A DNA stretch of 64,000 nucleotides from Polynucleobacter paneuropaeus. GTDB taxonomy: Bacteria > Pseudomonadota > Gammaproteobacteria > Burkholderiales > Burkholderiaceae. This document shows, piece by piece, positions 45,354 through 54,997 of this stretch. The notes under the pieces were generated by a model, which was given only the letters and a program-made list of their open reading frames with translations, ran no database searches and was not told the DNA's origin. The stretch is from positions 973,454-1,037,453 of the forward strand of contig NZ_CP030085.1 in assembly GCF_003261235.1 (NCBI RefSeq), in the 5' to 3' direction. A program made the translations under genes and the position numbers. Each line of letters opens with the position of its first letter. Positions within the stretch are counted from its first letter, which is position 1.

Positions 45354-47921
45354 ATGAAAAAACAAACACGAGTGTCGCAATGGGTATTGGGCCCCCTTCG
45401 CTGGATCCGCAAAATACGGGGCTTCAGGATTGTCTACACCCCTCTTCTAGCCATTGTGATTTTTACGGCAGTAATGGGAATCATCTTAGGGACCTTGCAA
45501 TTACAAGAAAAAAATCAGCAAGAAGCTGCTTTATTTCGAGAATTGGTCTTCGCGAAACAGCGCATCCAACTCCGCTTTAGCAACAATACTGACTCCTTGC
45601 TGATCATGAGCAGAGACATTGCCAGCAGTGGCGATGATGGCAAAGTGCGTAGCAATGTTTTGCAACAAGCGGAAGCACTTCTGGGCAATGCGCATGAAAT
45701 TAGTAAGCTGCTCTGGATTAATAAAAATAATGAAGTGCAGTGGGTTGCCCAAGCCAATCGCAATAAAAGGGATTTAATCCTCAGCGATATCAATGGTAGT
45801 GATCAAGGCAATCGAATTAAGGAAGCACTCCGCAAAACTATCAACATAAGCCATGCAACAGGGCAGCCCGCCTATAGTCAGTTTATTGTGCTCAATGATC
45901 CAGAGGGAGAAAAAGCTTCATCCGATACGAAGGTCGTATTTTGGCAAGTGATTCCAATCTTCGGGGGCAATGAAAACCTTGGAGAAATTGCTGTGCTTTA
46001 CACCGCGCAGGGAATACTCGACATGATTCCTGCCGAGTTAAAGGCGCAATACCGCTTTACCTTAGTAACAGATAACGAACGTATTTTAGCGATCTCCTCT
46101 GATCGGACTACGCCTAAGCGATCTTTCAGTAACCAAACGAGTCTCGATATCGGTGTCCTTAGCCCCAATCTTACATTACGAATTGATACTTACCCCGCAC
46201 CAACAAATCTCACCTTCCGAATGCTAGTAGGCGTTGTATTAGGCTTGAGCGCCTTCGTGATTTGGAGCTTGTGGTCAGTTCTAAAACAAATGCAAGTACG
46301 CCAAGAGGCAGAAGCAAACCTGAAACTAGAGACAAACTTCCGAAATGCAATGGAAGATTCAACGCCCGTAGGAATTCGGGGCCACGATATGGATGGGCGC
46401 ATTACCTACGTTAATAAAGCCTTTTGTGAGATGACTGGTTGGCAGGAAAAAAATCTCATTGGACTAAAACCCCCTTTCCCTTTTTGGCCCGATGATAAGA
46501 AAACTGCTCAAGAGGAGCAAATGAATTTGGCTCTCGATCCACAAAATCATGATGCGATGAGAAGTGGCATTCGAGGGATCATTGTTCGGCATGATGGAAC
46601 GCCTATCGATACCAGAACCTTTATTGCTCCGCTCGTTAATGAAAAAGGCATTCAAACCGGTTGGGTCACTTCAGTGATTGACATTACCGACTCTACTAAA
46701 GCCCGTGAAGAATTAGCGGCTTCTCAAGAACGCTTTATTACGGTGCTTGAGGGTTTAGATGCAGCCGTGTCTGTAGTTTCAATCGAGACAGGCGCACTTC
46801 TATTTGCGAACCGCTTTTATCGTGAGCGCTTTGGCAATGACTCTAAAGGTCACTTTGATTTAGTTGGCGGTGAGATGGCACACCATGCGATGCAAGAGCT
46901 TACTGAAGAGTCTGGGGATCGCAATCCAGGCATTCCTCCATCGGCTCTATATCAAGAATCTGAGTCCGAAGAGATTCAACCTTCGGATGAGAGCGGTAAG
47001 TGGTATGAAGTCCGACGCCGTTTTATTCCATGGATTGATGAGCATATGGCCCAACTCCTCATTGCTACCGACATTACTGTCCGCAAAGAAGCTGATGAGC
47101 TTTCGAGACAACAAGAAGAGAAAATGCAGTTCACCAGCCGCTTAACGACGATGGGTGAAATGGCATCTTCTTTAGCACACGAACTCAACCAACCCCTTTC
47201 AGCGATATCGAATTACTGTATGGGCGTCGTAAAACGTTTGCAAGGGGCTGGTGATAGCGATATGAGTCGCGAGATTTTGCCCGCCCTAGAGAAAGCCTCT
47301 GAACAGGCTATCCGAGCCGGAACCATTATTCAGCGCATTCGTGGTTTTGTGAAACGCAGCGAACCACAGCGCGAAATGACATCAATTACCGAAATCATTA
47401 ATGATGCGGTGGGGCTACTCGAAATTGAGGCCAATCGTCATCGCCTATCGATAGTCTCCTCGATCGCCGAAAATCTCCCCGAAGTGCCAGTTGACCCTGT
47501 TCTGATTCTTCAGGTCTTAGTCAATTTACTAAAAAATGCATTAGACAGCGTCCGCGAAGCCTATCCGTCCTCGTCCCGTTGGTCTGCCCCGCCGGTCAAA
47601 ATTGCAGCCGATTTGGATACCAGCACCTTTCCGGCCATGCTTCGTATCCAGGTTTCGGATACCGGTGGCGGTATCGCCGAATCCGTCATCGACCGGATGT
47701 TTGAGCCCTTCTTTAGTACCAAGGCCGAGGGCATGGGGATGGGACTCAATATTTGTCGCTCGATTATCGAGTCTCACCATGGTCGACTTTGGGCCAAAAA
47801 CCAGATGGATCCCGAGCGAACCAAGCTAGCAGGCTGCGCCTTTACAATACTTTTACCCTTAGAATCTGAAGTTAACCGGGAAACTGAAAATGAACGTAAT
47901 AGCCAAACCAAACCAAGCTGA
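45354..47921 (+). CDS. membrane PAS sensor histidine kinase
   Basis: Sensor kinase of 855 residues. TM1 is at about 25-46, an extracytoplasmic sensor region at about 47-285, and TM2 at about 288-308. Two PAS domains follow (about 325-450 and 455-580), then a HisKA domain with phospho-acceptor His609 in SSLAHELNQPLSAI and a HATPase domain (DTGGGIAESVIDRMFEPFFSTK, GMGMGLNICRSIIE). The kinase core is of the FixL/DctB type. Its stop lies 32 bases inside the response regulator gene. It is divergent from aceE. The ligand is unknown. Confidence 0.88.
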   Translation: MKKQTRVSQWVLGPLRWIRKIRGFRIVYTPLLAIVIFTAVMGIILGTLQLQEKNQQEAALFRELVFAKQRIQLRFSNNTDSLLIMSRDIASSGDDGKVRSNVLQQAEALLGNAHEISKLLWINKNNEVQWVAQANRNKRDLILSDINGSDQGNRIKEALRKTINISHATGQPAYSQFIVLNDPEGEKASSDTKVVFWQVIPIFGGNENLGEIAVLYTAQGILDMIPAELKAQYRFTLVTDNERILAISSDRTTPKRSFSNQTSLDIGVLSPNLTLRIDTYPAPTNLTFRMLVGVVLGLSAFVIWSLWSVLKQMQVRQEAEANLKLETNFRNAMEDSTPVGIRGHDMDGRITYVNKAFCEMTGWQEKNLIGLKPPFPFWPDDKKTAQEEQMNLALDPQNHDAMRSGIRGIIVRHDGTPIDTRTFIAPLVNEKGIQTGWVTSVIDITDSTKAREELAASQERFITVLEGLDAAVSVVSIETGALLFANRFYRERFGNDSKGHFDLVGGEMAHHAMQELTEESGDRNPGIPPSALYQESESEEIQPSDESGKWYEVRRRFIPWIDEHMAQLLIATDITVRKEADELSRQQEEKMQFTSRLTTMGEMASSLAHELNQPLSAISNYCMGVVKRLQGAGDSDMSREILPALEKASEQAIRAGTIIQRIRGFVKRSEPQREMTSITEIINDAVGLLEIEANRHRLSIVSSIAENLPEVPVDPVLILQVLVNLLKNALDSVREAYPSSSRWSAPPVKIAADLDTSTFPAMLRIQVSDTGGGIAESVIDRMFEPFFSTKAEGMGMGLNICRSIIESHHGRLWAKNQMDPERTKLAGCAFTILLPLESEVNRETENERNSQTKPS

Positions 47922-48534
47922 AGTGATTTATGTCGTAGATGACGATGAAGCCGTCCGCGATTCCCTCACTTGGCTTCTAGAAAGTAATGGCTACGTAGTG
48001 CGCTGTCATGCCAGTGCCGAGCGTTTTATGCAATCCTTACAAAGTACAGACAAATCAACGATCTCCTGTGCCATTTTGGATGTCCGTATGCCAGGCATGT
48101 CAGGTCTTGAATTACAAGAGCGCTTAATCAGCGAAAACTATCCAATGCCGATCGCCTTTATCACCGGTCATGGCGATGTCTCGATGGCAGTCTCCACCAT
48201 GAAACGGGGTGCCGTTGATTTTATTGAAAAGCCATTTAAAGAAAATGATCTCTGCAGCTTGGTCGATCGTATGCTTGCAAAAGCGCGTGTTGATTACTCA
48301 CAAGCGAGTCAGCGCAAGATCACTCAGAGCTTGCTTAGCAAGTTAACCGGTCGCGAGAGACAAGTACTTGAACGCATTGTGGCTGGTCGTTTGAATAAAC
48401 AAATTGCAGATGATTTAAGTATCTCGATTAAAACGGTCGAGGCACACCGCGCCAACATTATGGAAAAGCTCAACGTCAATACCGTTGCTGACTTGCTGCG
48501 TTTGGCTCTATCTGATCCTCCATCGAATTCATAA
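47890..48534 (+). CDS. FixJ-family response regulator
   Basis: Two-component regulator of 214 residues. The receiver domain (about 10-130) has acidic residues VDDDE, phospho-acceptor Asp64 in AILDVRMPG, TGHGD and the switch Lys in EKPF. The LuxR-type helix-turn-helix (about 145-205) reads LTGRERQVLERIVAGRLNKQIA with ISIKTVEAHRANIMEKL. It overlaps its kinase by 32 bases and folD by one (TAATG), so all three are probably cotranscribed. Targets are unknown; the divergent PDH operon is an obvious candidate. Confidence 0.9.
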   Translation: MNVIAKPNQAEVIYVVDDDEAVRDSLTWLLESNGYVVRCHASAERFMQSLQSTDKSTISCAILDVRMPGMSGLELQERLISENYPMPIAFITGHGDVSMAVSTMKRGAVDFIEKPFKENDLCSLVDRMLAKARVDYSQASQRKITQSLLSKLTGRERQVLERIVAGRLNKQIADDLSISIKTVEAHRANIMEKLNVNTVADLLRLALSDPPSNS

Positions 48535-49388
48535 TGCCCGCGCAGTTACTAGACGGAAATCTTCTCTCTAAAAAACTTCGTGCAGAAATTGCTGCACGTG
48601 CTGCAATTCTGACGGCCAAAGGTGTTAGGCCTGGTCTGGCAGTGATCGTGATTGGTGACAATCCCGCCAGCCAAGTCTATGTCCGCAATAAAGTGAAAGC
48701 TTGTGAAGACGTTGGCTTTCACTCGGTATTGGAGCGTTACTCCGCCGAACTGGGTGAAGAAGAATTACTAGCCCGCATTGCTACTCTCAATGCAGATCCA
48801 TCAATTCATGGAATTTTGGTGCAACTTCCCCTGCCTGAGCACATTGCAGCGGAACGAGTATTAGAGGCGATAGCTCCTGAAAAAGATGTCGATGGTTTCC
48901 ATGTAGCCAATGCAGGCGCCTTGATGGTTGGCAAACCTGAGTTCAAGCCTTGCACTCCCTATGGTTGCATGAAAATCATAGAAAGCATTGATTATCCAGT
49001 TCGGGGTGCACGTGCAGTGATTGTCGGGGCTTCGAATATTGTTGGTAAGCCAATGGCGATGCTTCTATTACAGGCTGGTGCCACTGTCACCATTTGCAAT
49101 AGTAAAACGCGGGATCTAGCCCACCATACAAAAGATGCCGATATCTTGGTGGTTGCTACAGGTAAGCCGCATATGATTACGGGTGACATGATTAAAACTG
49201 GCGCTGTTGTGATTGATGTTGGTATTAACCGCCTACCAGACGGCAAGCTTTGTGGTGATGTCGACTTTGATACCGCTAAATATGTAGCCGGCTGGATTAC
49301 GCCAGTACCAGGTGGTGTGGGTCCTATGACCATTACGATGCTGCTCATGAATACTTTAGAGGCTGCTGAGAAAGCACCAAAGCATTAA
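48534..49388 (+). CDS. folD: methylenetetrahydrofolate dehydrogenase / cyclohydrolase
   Basis: One-carbon metabolism, 284 residues. YVRNKVKACEDVGF holds the catalytic Lys. Other motifs are QLPLPEH, PEKDVDGFH, PCTPYGC and the NADP-binding VIVGASNIVGKPMA, with PVPGGVGPMTITML near the end. The ATG overlaps the response regulator stop (TAATG). Confidence 0.97.
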   Translation: MPAQLLDGNLLSKKLRAEIAARAAILTAKGVRPGLAVIVIGDNPASQVYVRNKVKACEDVGFHSVLERYSAELGEEELLARIATLNADPSIHGILVQLPLPEHIAAERVLEAIAPEKDVDGFHVANAGALMVGKPEFKPCTPYGCMKIIESIDYPVRGARAVIVGASNIVGKPMAMLLLQAGATVTICNSKTRDLAHHTKDADILVVATGKPHMITGDMIKTGAVVIDVGINRLPDGKLCGDVDFDTAKYVAGWITPVPGGVGPMTITMLLMNTLEAAEKAPKH

Positions 49389-49440
49389 GATTACAGTCCA
49401 CTTCTGGGCAAAAATACTGGGCTTACATTAAGCTAGAGGG

Positions 49441-51555
49441 ATGAAACTGTCTATTCCCCAACATCTCCTGAGTAATCCCCTAGTCACTTTTGGTTCTGGC
49501 ATTCCGCAATACTCGGCAATCTTACCTGATCATATTGGGCCGGCTATCAGTTACCTGCTTGATCATGCCCAAGGAGCTGTAGATCATGCAGTCGCAGCGC
49601 AGACCCCTGCTACTTGGCTAGGGTTAGCCGAGCCACTCGAAGATGCCACAGAATCCCTCGGTCGAGCTTGGGGCGCAGTTTCTCATTTAAATAGTGTGGC
49701 TGATTCAGCAGAACTTCGTGCTGCTTACGGAGAAATGTTACCTAAGGTCACAGCTTTCATGTCGAGCCTTGGGCAAAACCTGGCTTTATATGAGAAGTTT
49801 AAGAGCCTAAGCAAGAGTGCTGAGTTTGCAAATTTAAGTAGAGCTCAGAAAAAAGTGATCGAGAACTCCTTGCGAGACTTTCGTTTGGGCGGAGCAGAAC
49901 TGACCGAGGCAGACAAACCGCGTTTTTCTGCCATTCAAGATGAGCAAGCCCAACTGAGTAAAGCATTTTCTGATCATGTTTTAGATGCTACGGATGGCTT
50001 TGTACATCAAATTACCGATCCTGCAGCTTTAGTTGGCATGCCTGAGGATGCCATTGCTGCAGCCGCAGATACGGCCAAGCAAAAACAGTTATCAGGTTGG
50101 GCGTTTACGCTGCACTTCCCGTCATATTACCCAGTCATGCAGTATTCAGAAAATCGGGAATTGCGTAAACTCATGTATGAGGCTTATATCACCCGTGCTT
50201 CTGAATTAGCCCCTGCGTATGGTCAGGGTCAAATGGCGTGGGACAACACCCAAAATATGTTGGATCAACTGCGCTTGCGATCTGAGGAAGCCAAAATGCT
50301 AGGCTTTGCTAATTACGCAGCTCTGAGCTTAACTCCAAAGATGGCGCAGAGCGTTGATGAGGTAGATCACTTTTTGAGTGATATAGCACAACGAGCTAGG
50401 CCTTTTGCTGAAAAAGACTGGCAAGAACTAGTGGAATTTGCTCGCACTACTTTACAGTTAGAAGATGGACTTAAGCCTTGGGACATTGCTTTTGCATCCG
50501 AGCGACTTAAACAGGCGCGCTATGCCTTCTCTGAGAACGAACTCAAACAGTACTTCCCTTTGAGCAAAGTGCTTGAAGGACTATTTAGAGTAATACAGAC
50601 CCTATTTGGTGTCACGATTGAATCTGCTGATTTACCTATTTGGCATCAAGACGTGCAATCCTTTGCCATTCGCAATGCCCAGCAAAAAATCGTCGCCTAT
50701 TTCTATCTTGATCCTTATGCTCGTCCTGGTAAACGTGGTGGTGCCTGGATGGATGATGCCCGTGGACGTCGTGAATTACCCAACGGTGACATCCAAGTGC
50801 CTGTGGCTTACTTAGTTTGCAACTTCCCTGCACCAGTGAAAGTAGACGGGCAAGTACGTCAACCAACCATTGCGCATGATGATGTCATTACCCTCTTTCA
50901 TGAAAGTGGTCATGGTCTACATCACCTTCTTACTCAGGTGGGCGCCTTGGGCGTATCCGGCATCAACGGCGTGGAATGGGATGCCGTTGAATTACCAAGT
51001 CAGTTTATGGAAAACTTCTGTTGGGAATGGGAGGTTTTAGAAAAAATGACCGCCCATGTTGAGACTGGAAAATCGCTCCCACGTGAATTGTTTGACAAGC
51101 TCCTGGCAGCCAAGAATTTTCAAAATGGTTTAGGCACCCTGCGCCAAATTACTTTTTCTTTGCTGGATTGGCGACTACACTCAACTTTTGATGCTCAATC
51201 GGCACATGGTCAAGCAGTATTAGATCTCTCCAGAAAGATTGCTGAGCAATGCAATGTCATTCCTCAGCCAGAGATCTCGCGCTGGCCAAATACCTTTAGT
51301 CATATTTTTGCTGGTGGCTATGCTGCAGGTTATTACAGCTATAAATGGGCAGAGGTACTTTCTGCAGATGTGTATTCAGCATTCGAAGATGCTGCCAAGC
51401 TCACCGGGAGTGTCTTAGATCCACAGACTGGCGCACGGTATCGGCAAGAAATTTTAGAGGTGGGTGGCAGTCGTCCTGCCGCTGAATCTTTTAAAGCATT
51501 TAGAGGCAGAGAACCGCAGATCGATGCCTTACTGCGCCATGGTGGCCTAGCTTAA
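49441..51555 (+). CDS. prlC: oligopeptidase A (M3 metallopeptidase)
   Basis: Zinc oligopeptidase degrading short peptides, including signal peptides, in the cytoplasm; 704 residues. The zinc motif HESGH starts at residue 487, followed by the M3 helix ending GVEWDAVELPSQFMENFCWE with the third ligand Glu region. It has no signal peptide. The length fits OpdA/PrlC rather than dipeptidyl carboxypeptidase by overall pattern. It is convergent with xth, 5 bases apart. Confidence 0.93.
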   Translation: MKLSIPQHLLSNPLVTFGSGIPQYSAILPDHIGPAISYLLDHAQGAVDHAVAAQTPATWLGLAEPLEDATESLGRAWGAVSHLNSVADSAELRAAYGEMLPKVTAFMSSLGQNLALYEKFKSLSKSAEFANLSRAQKKVIENSLRDFRLGGAELTEADKPRFSAIQDEQAQLSKAFSDHVLDATDGFVHQITDPAALVGMPEDAIAAAADTAKQKQLSGWAFTLHFPSYYPVMQYSENRELRKLMYEAYITRASELAPAYGQGQMAWDNTQNMLDQLRLRSEEAKMLGFANYAALSLTPKMAQSVDEVDHFLSDIAQRARPFAEKDWQELVEFARTTLQLEDGLKPWDIAFASERLKQARYAFSENELKQYFPLSKVLEGLFRVIQTLFGVTIESADLPIWHQDVQSFAIRNAQQKIVAYFYLDPYARPGKRGGAWMDDARGRRELPNGDIQVPVAYLVCNFPAPVKVDGQVRQPTIAHDDVITLFHESGHGLHHLLTQVGALGVSGINGVEWDAVELPSQFMENFCWEWEVLEKMTAHVETGKSLPRELFDKLLAAKNFQNGLGTLRQITFSLLDWRLHSTFDAQSAHGQAVLDLSRKIAEQCNVIPQPEISRWPNTFSHIFAGGYAAGYYSYKWAEVLSADVYSAFEDAAKLTGSVLDPQTGARYRQEILEVGGSRPAAESFKAFRGREPQIDALLRHGGLA

Positions 51556-51560
51556 GTAGT

Positions 51561-52409
51561 CTAATTACTCTGAATTTGAGCAATCACAGGCGCATGATCC
51601 GAGGGTTGCTCCCAAGTGCGCGGTTGCTTATCGACTTTGCTATAGCTGCAATTTTTTTCTAAGGCTTTGCTGAGCAAAATATGATCGATGCGCATACCCG
51701 CATTTCTTCTAAAACCCATCATGCGATAGTCCCACCAGCTATAAGTTTTAGGAGCTTGCTCAAACATTCTGAAGGAATCCACTAGGCCTAGATTGAGTAA
51801 GCTTTGGAAGGCATTGCGCTCTGGTGGCGATACTAGGTTTTGCCCTTCCCAAGCTTTGGGGTCATGTACATCATCATCGCTTGGTGCAATATTGAAGTCA
51901 CCTAATAAAGCCAAACGCTCGTTCTGAGCAAGTTCGTCCTTTAGCCAGGCTTGTAATGCACCTAGCCAACTTAACTTGTATTGAAATTTTTCACTGTCTG
52001 GTGATTGACCATTCGGAAAGTATGCCGAGATGATCCGCATTGGCTGCATTCCTTTAAAACAAATCGTAGCCGCCAGAATCCGTTGTTGCTCATCAATATG
52101 GCCTGGAATATTACGAATCGGTTTCAAGAAGGCTGTTTCGATATCACTCGCAATGGGTGCCAGCGCTGCCTTACGTAAGATAATCGCTACCCCGTTATAG
52201 GTTTTTTGACCAGCTGCCAAACTGAGGTAGCCTGCATCCTCTAGAGCACGATGTGGATACTTTTCATCCGTGAGCTTGAGCTCTTGCAAACAGAGCGCAT
52301 CAATCGGCGCGTTTGCTTTTTCTTGATCTTGTAGCCAGCGTATGACGTGAGGCAAGCGGACTGTCAAAGAGTTGACATTCCAGGCCGCGATACGAACAGA
52401 ACTAGTCAT
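51561..52409 (-). CDS. xth: exodeoxyribonuclease III
   Basis: AP endonuclease and 3'-5' exonuclease in base-excision repair, 282 residues. Motifs: IAAWNVNSL, LCLQELKL (metal-binding Glu), SAYFPNG, LLGDFNIAP (catalytic Asp-Asn), and the C-terminal DHAPVIAQI with catalytic His. Its ATG lies 8 bases inside the ntrC 3' end, so it is probably expressed as the last gene of the glnA-ntrB-ntrC unit. Confidence 0.94.
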   Translation of the reverse strand: MTSSVRIAAWNVNSLTVRLPHVIRWLQDQEKANAPIDALCLQELKLTDEKYPHRALEDAGYLSLAAGQKTYNGVAIILRKAALAPIASDIETAFLKPIRNIPGHIDEQQRILAATICFKGMQPMRIISAYFPNGQSPDSEKFQYKLSWLGALQAWLKDELAQNERLALLGDFNIAPSDDDVHDPKAWEGQNLVSPPERNAFQSLLNLGLVDSFRMFEQAPKTYSWWDYRMMGFRRNAGMRIDHILLSKALEKNCSYSKVDKQPRTWEQPSDHAPVIAQIQSN

Positions 52410-53853
52410 CGATACCCAATTCCTGTAACTTGCGAGTAATCGTATTACGTCCTATACCAAGACGTTGCGCCGCCTCAACCCTGCGACCACGTGTGACCTC
52501 GAGCGCTGCTTGTAGCACAGCCTTCTCAAAACGTGAAGTCAGAGCATCAAATACCGATTGATCGCCATCCTGCAACATCTTGACTGCAAGCCGGCCTAGG
52601 CCATTTTCCCAATCACTGGTATTAGAACGATTCACTGGGGGAGCAACTGGTGAAGATTCCCCTTGCACAATGATGGTAGGTTCATTGGTTGCCGTTAATA
52701 GATCACTGGGTAGATCCCCCACTCCAATGGTGCTAGCGGGTGTCATAACGGTAAGCCAATGGCATAAGTTTTCTAATTGACGAACATTACCCGAGAAAGA
52801 CATATTAACCATATGCTGAAGCACTTCATCGGATAGCTTTTTTGTCTCGACACCAAGCGATTTTGCGCAAGTTTGCATAAAGTGTCTTGCCAGCAGAGGA
52901 ATGTCATCAGAACGCTCTCTTAGTGGCGGCATCCGCAAACGAATAATATTCAAGCGGTGCAGAAGGTCTTCGCGGAAAAGTCCTGCCGATACTCGCGCCT
53001 CGAGATTCTGATGTGTGGAAGCAATAATACGAACATTGGCTTTAATGGGGTCTTGACCGCCAATCCGATAGAAATGGCCGTCGGTTAGGGTTCTTAACAA
53101 ACGGGTTTGTAATTCAGCAGGAAGATCACCGATCTCATCCAAAAATAGGGTTCCGCCTTCAGCTAGCTCAAGGCGGCCACGTCGTAAAGTCTGAGCACCT
53201 GGGAAAGCACCGCGTTCATGACCAAATAATTCAGACTCGAGCAAGTCTTTCGGCACTGCAGAGCTACTGAATGAGATGAATGGGCCTTTAGCTCGGGGGC
53301 TATGCTTGTGCAAAGCCTTGGCTAATAACTCTTTACCAGTTCCGGATTCACCCATAATTAATACGGTTGCATGGGACTGTGCCAGCCTACCAATAGCCCT
53401 AAAGATCTCTTGCATTGCAGGTGCTTGGCCAATAATTTCAGATTGATCGGGTCTCCAGTCATCCAATACTTTGGCAGCAGATTGATTGCGCTGTCCTTGT
53501 TCAATCGCACGCTGGATTAACTCAAGCGCCTTATCAAGATCGAAAGGTTTAGTGAGGTACTCAAAGGCACCACTCTGAAATGCAGAGACAGCTGAGTCTA
53601 GGTCTGAGTAAGCAGTCATGATGATGACCGGCAGATTAGGATGGCTAACCTTTACATGTTGCAAAAGATCCAAGCCATTACCTCGCGGCATACGAATATC
53701 CGAAATCAATACGCTCGGCGTATCTTTGTCTAGTGCATTGAGAACATCATTAGGGTTGGTAAAGCTGCGATGAGGAATCTCTTCTCGCGTCAGCGCTTTT
53801 TCGAGAACCCAACGGATAGATTGGTCATCATCGACGATCCAAATTGGTTTCAT
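52402..53853 (-). CDS. ntrC: nitrogen regulator NtrC (sigma-54-type activator) with altered GAFTGA loop
   Basis: Response regulator of the nitrogen two-component system, 483 residues. The receiver domain (about 1-120) has phospho-acceptor Asp52 in LISDIRMPRG. The AAA+ domain (about 138-370) has Walker A GESGTGKE (168-175), Walker B TLFLDEIGDLP and Arg fingers in FREDLLHRLN. A Fis-type helix-turn-helix (RRVEAAQRLGIGRNTITRKLQEL) closes the protein. The loop that contacts sigma-54, normally GAFTGA, reads GAFPGA (215-220). It overlaps ntrB by 4 bases and xth by 8. Confidence 0.93.
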   Translation of the reverse strand: MKPIWIVDDDQSIRWVLEKALTREEIPHRSFTNPNDVLNALDKDTPSVLISDIRMPRGNGLDLLQHVKVSHPNLPVIIMTAYSDLDSAVSAFQSGAFEYLTKPFDLDKALELIQRAIEQGQRNQSAAKVLDDWRPDQSEIIGQAPAMQEIFRAIGRLAQSHATVLIMGESGTGKELLAKALHKHSPRAKGPFISFSSSAVPKDLLESELFGHERGAFPGAQTLRRGRLELAEGGTLFLDEIGDLPAELQTRLLRTLTDGHFYRIGGQDPIKANVRIIASTHQNLEARVSAGLFREDLLHRLNIIRLRMPPLRERSDDIPLLARHFMQTCAKSLGVETKKLSDEVLQHMVNMSFSGNVRQLENLCHWLTVMTPASTIGVGDLPSDLLTATNEPTIIVQGESSPVAPPVNRSNTSDWENGLGRLAVKMLQDGDQSVFDALTSRFEKAVLQAALEVTRGRRVEAAQRLGIGRNTITRKLQELGIDD

Positions 53854-54983
53854 TCTGATTTCTCCTGCCTACGATACGGAATTTGAATATGAAAATGCGT
53901 GCAGCCTGGCTTACTGTCACAGGCGATTGAGCCTTGGTGTTGCTGAACAAAGGTTTGTGCTAGGGTGAGTCCTAAACCACTCCCACCCTCTCTGCCAGAT
54001 ACGAGGGGGAAGAAGATCCGTTCTCGAATGTCAGCGGGTATGCCTGGACCGTTATCAATCACATCAAGATCCAAAGCCAGCTTATAGCGCTGTTTAGCGA
54101 TCGTGACCGAGCGAGCTACTCGAGTACGCAATTCAATTTGGGCTACCCCTGCTTCAATTTCAACGCTCAGTGCTTGGGCAGCATTGTGGGCAATGTTTAG
54201 CACTGCCTGAATGAGCTGTTCACGATCACCCAAAATATCGGGCAGGCTCGTATCGTAATTACGAACGATCTTCAAGCCCTTCGGGAACTCAGCCAACACT
54301 AAACTACGCACCCGCTCTAAAGCCTCATGGACATTAAAATACTCCATGACATGGGCTTTACGGTGTGGAGCTAAAAGGCGATCCACTAGGGTCTGCAGGC
54401 GATCGGATTCTTTAATAATGACCTGGGTATATTCACGCAAGCCCTTTTCTGGCAATTCGAACTCTAAAAGCTGAGCAGCTCCGCGAATACCGCCAAGGGG
54501 ATTCTTAATCTCGTGCGCTAAGTTGCGCATCAGCTCTTTGTTAGCTTCAACTTGTTGGGTCACGCGCTCATCTCGCTCAGTACGTAACTGTTGATCAATC
54601 GGGAACCACTCCATCAGCATCAAGTCCGAATCATCCATTAGAGCAATCACGACATGGGCAGGTATCGTCTCTTGATGAATGCTACCAGGCAATGAATGGA
54701 GCAAAAGTTCCTGACGTTGGGCAGGAGCTTGACCACTCTTGACTTCGTGAATCATCTCTCCAAGTTGCAGGTTATCGCCAAACAAGTCATGAAAGTTATG
54801 ACCTTCCAGAGATTTACGTGATAAATCCAAAGCAGATTCAGCAGCAGGGTTTACATAAACCAGTTGCTGGCTATCTGCCTCGAAAATCACGATGGCATTG
54901 GGAATTTGATCGAGCAATGTCGGAAAAAAAGGAGCAGCCGAAGCTGCTCCCTTGAACGAATTGCGCAACAAACCTGCGCTCAA
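53850..54983 (-). CDS. ntrB: nitrogen regulation sensor histidine kinase NtrB
   Basis: Cytoplasmic kinase of NtrC that normally senses nitrogen through PII, 377 residues. It has an N-terminal PAS domain (about 18-130), then the H-box with His157 in LMRNLAHEIKNPLGG, N box (NIAHNAAQAL), G boxes (DVIDNGPGIP, GGSGLGLTLAQ). The start is TTG at 54983, with AAGGA about six bases upstream and no ATG before the PAS domain. It is 14 bases after glnA. Confidence 0.94.
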   Translation of the reverse strand: MSAGLLRNSFKGAASAAPFFPTLLDQIPNAIVIFEADSQQLVYVNPAAESALDLSRKSLEGHNFHDLFGDNLQLGEMIHEVKSGQAPAQRQELLLHSLPGSIHQETIPAHVVIALMDDSDLMLMEWFPIDQQLRTERDERVTQQVEANKELMRNLAHEIKNPLGGIRGAAQLLEFELPEKGLREYTQVIIKESDRLQTLVDRLLAPHRKAHVMEYFNVHEALERVRSLVLAEFPKGLKIVRNYDTSLPDILGDREQLIQAVLNIAHNAAQALSVEIEAGVAQIELRTRVARSVTIAKQRYKLALDLDVIDNGPGIPADIRERIFFPLVSGREGGSGLGLTLAQTFVQQHQGSIACDSKPGCTHFHIQIPYRRQEKSE

Positions 54984-54997
54984 GTTCTTTCCTTCTC

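Noticed and set aside
45296..45580. Short plus-strand frame starting with ATG ahead of the histidine kinase gene
   Set aside because: It runs out of frame into the kinase gene, which explains most of its length; no domain or clear ribosome-binding site.
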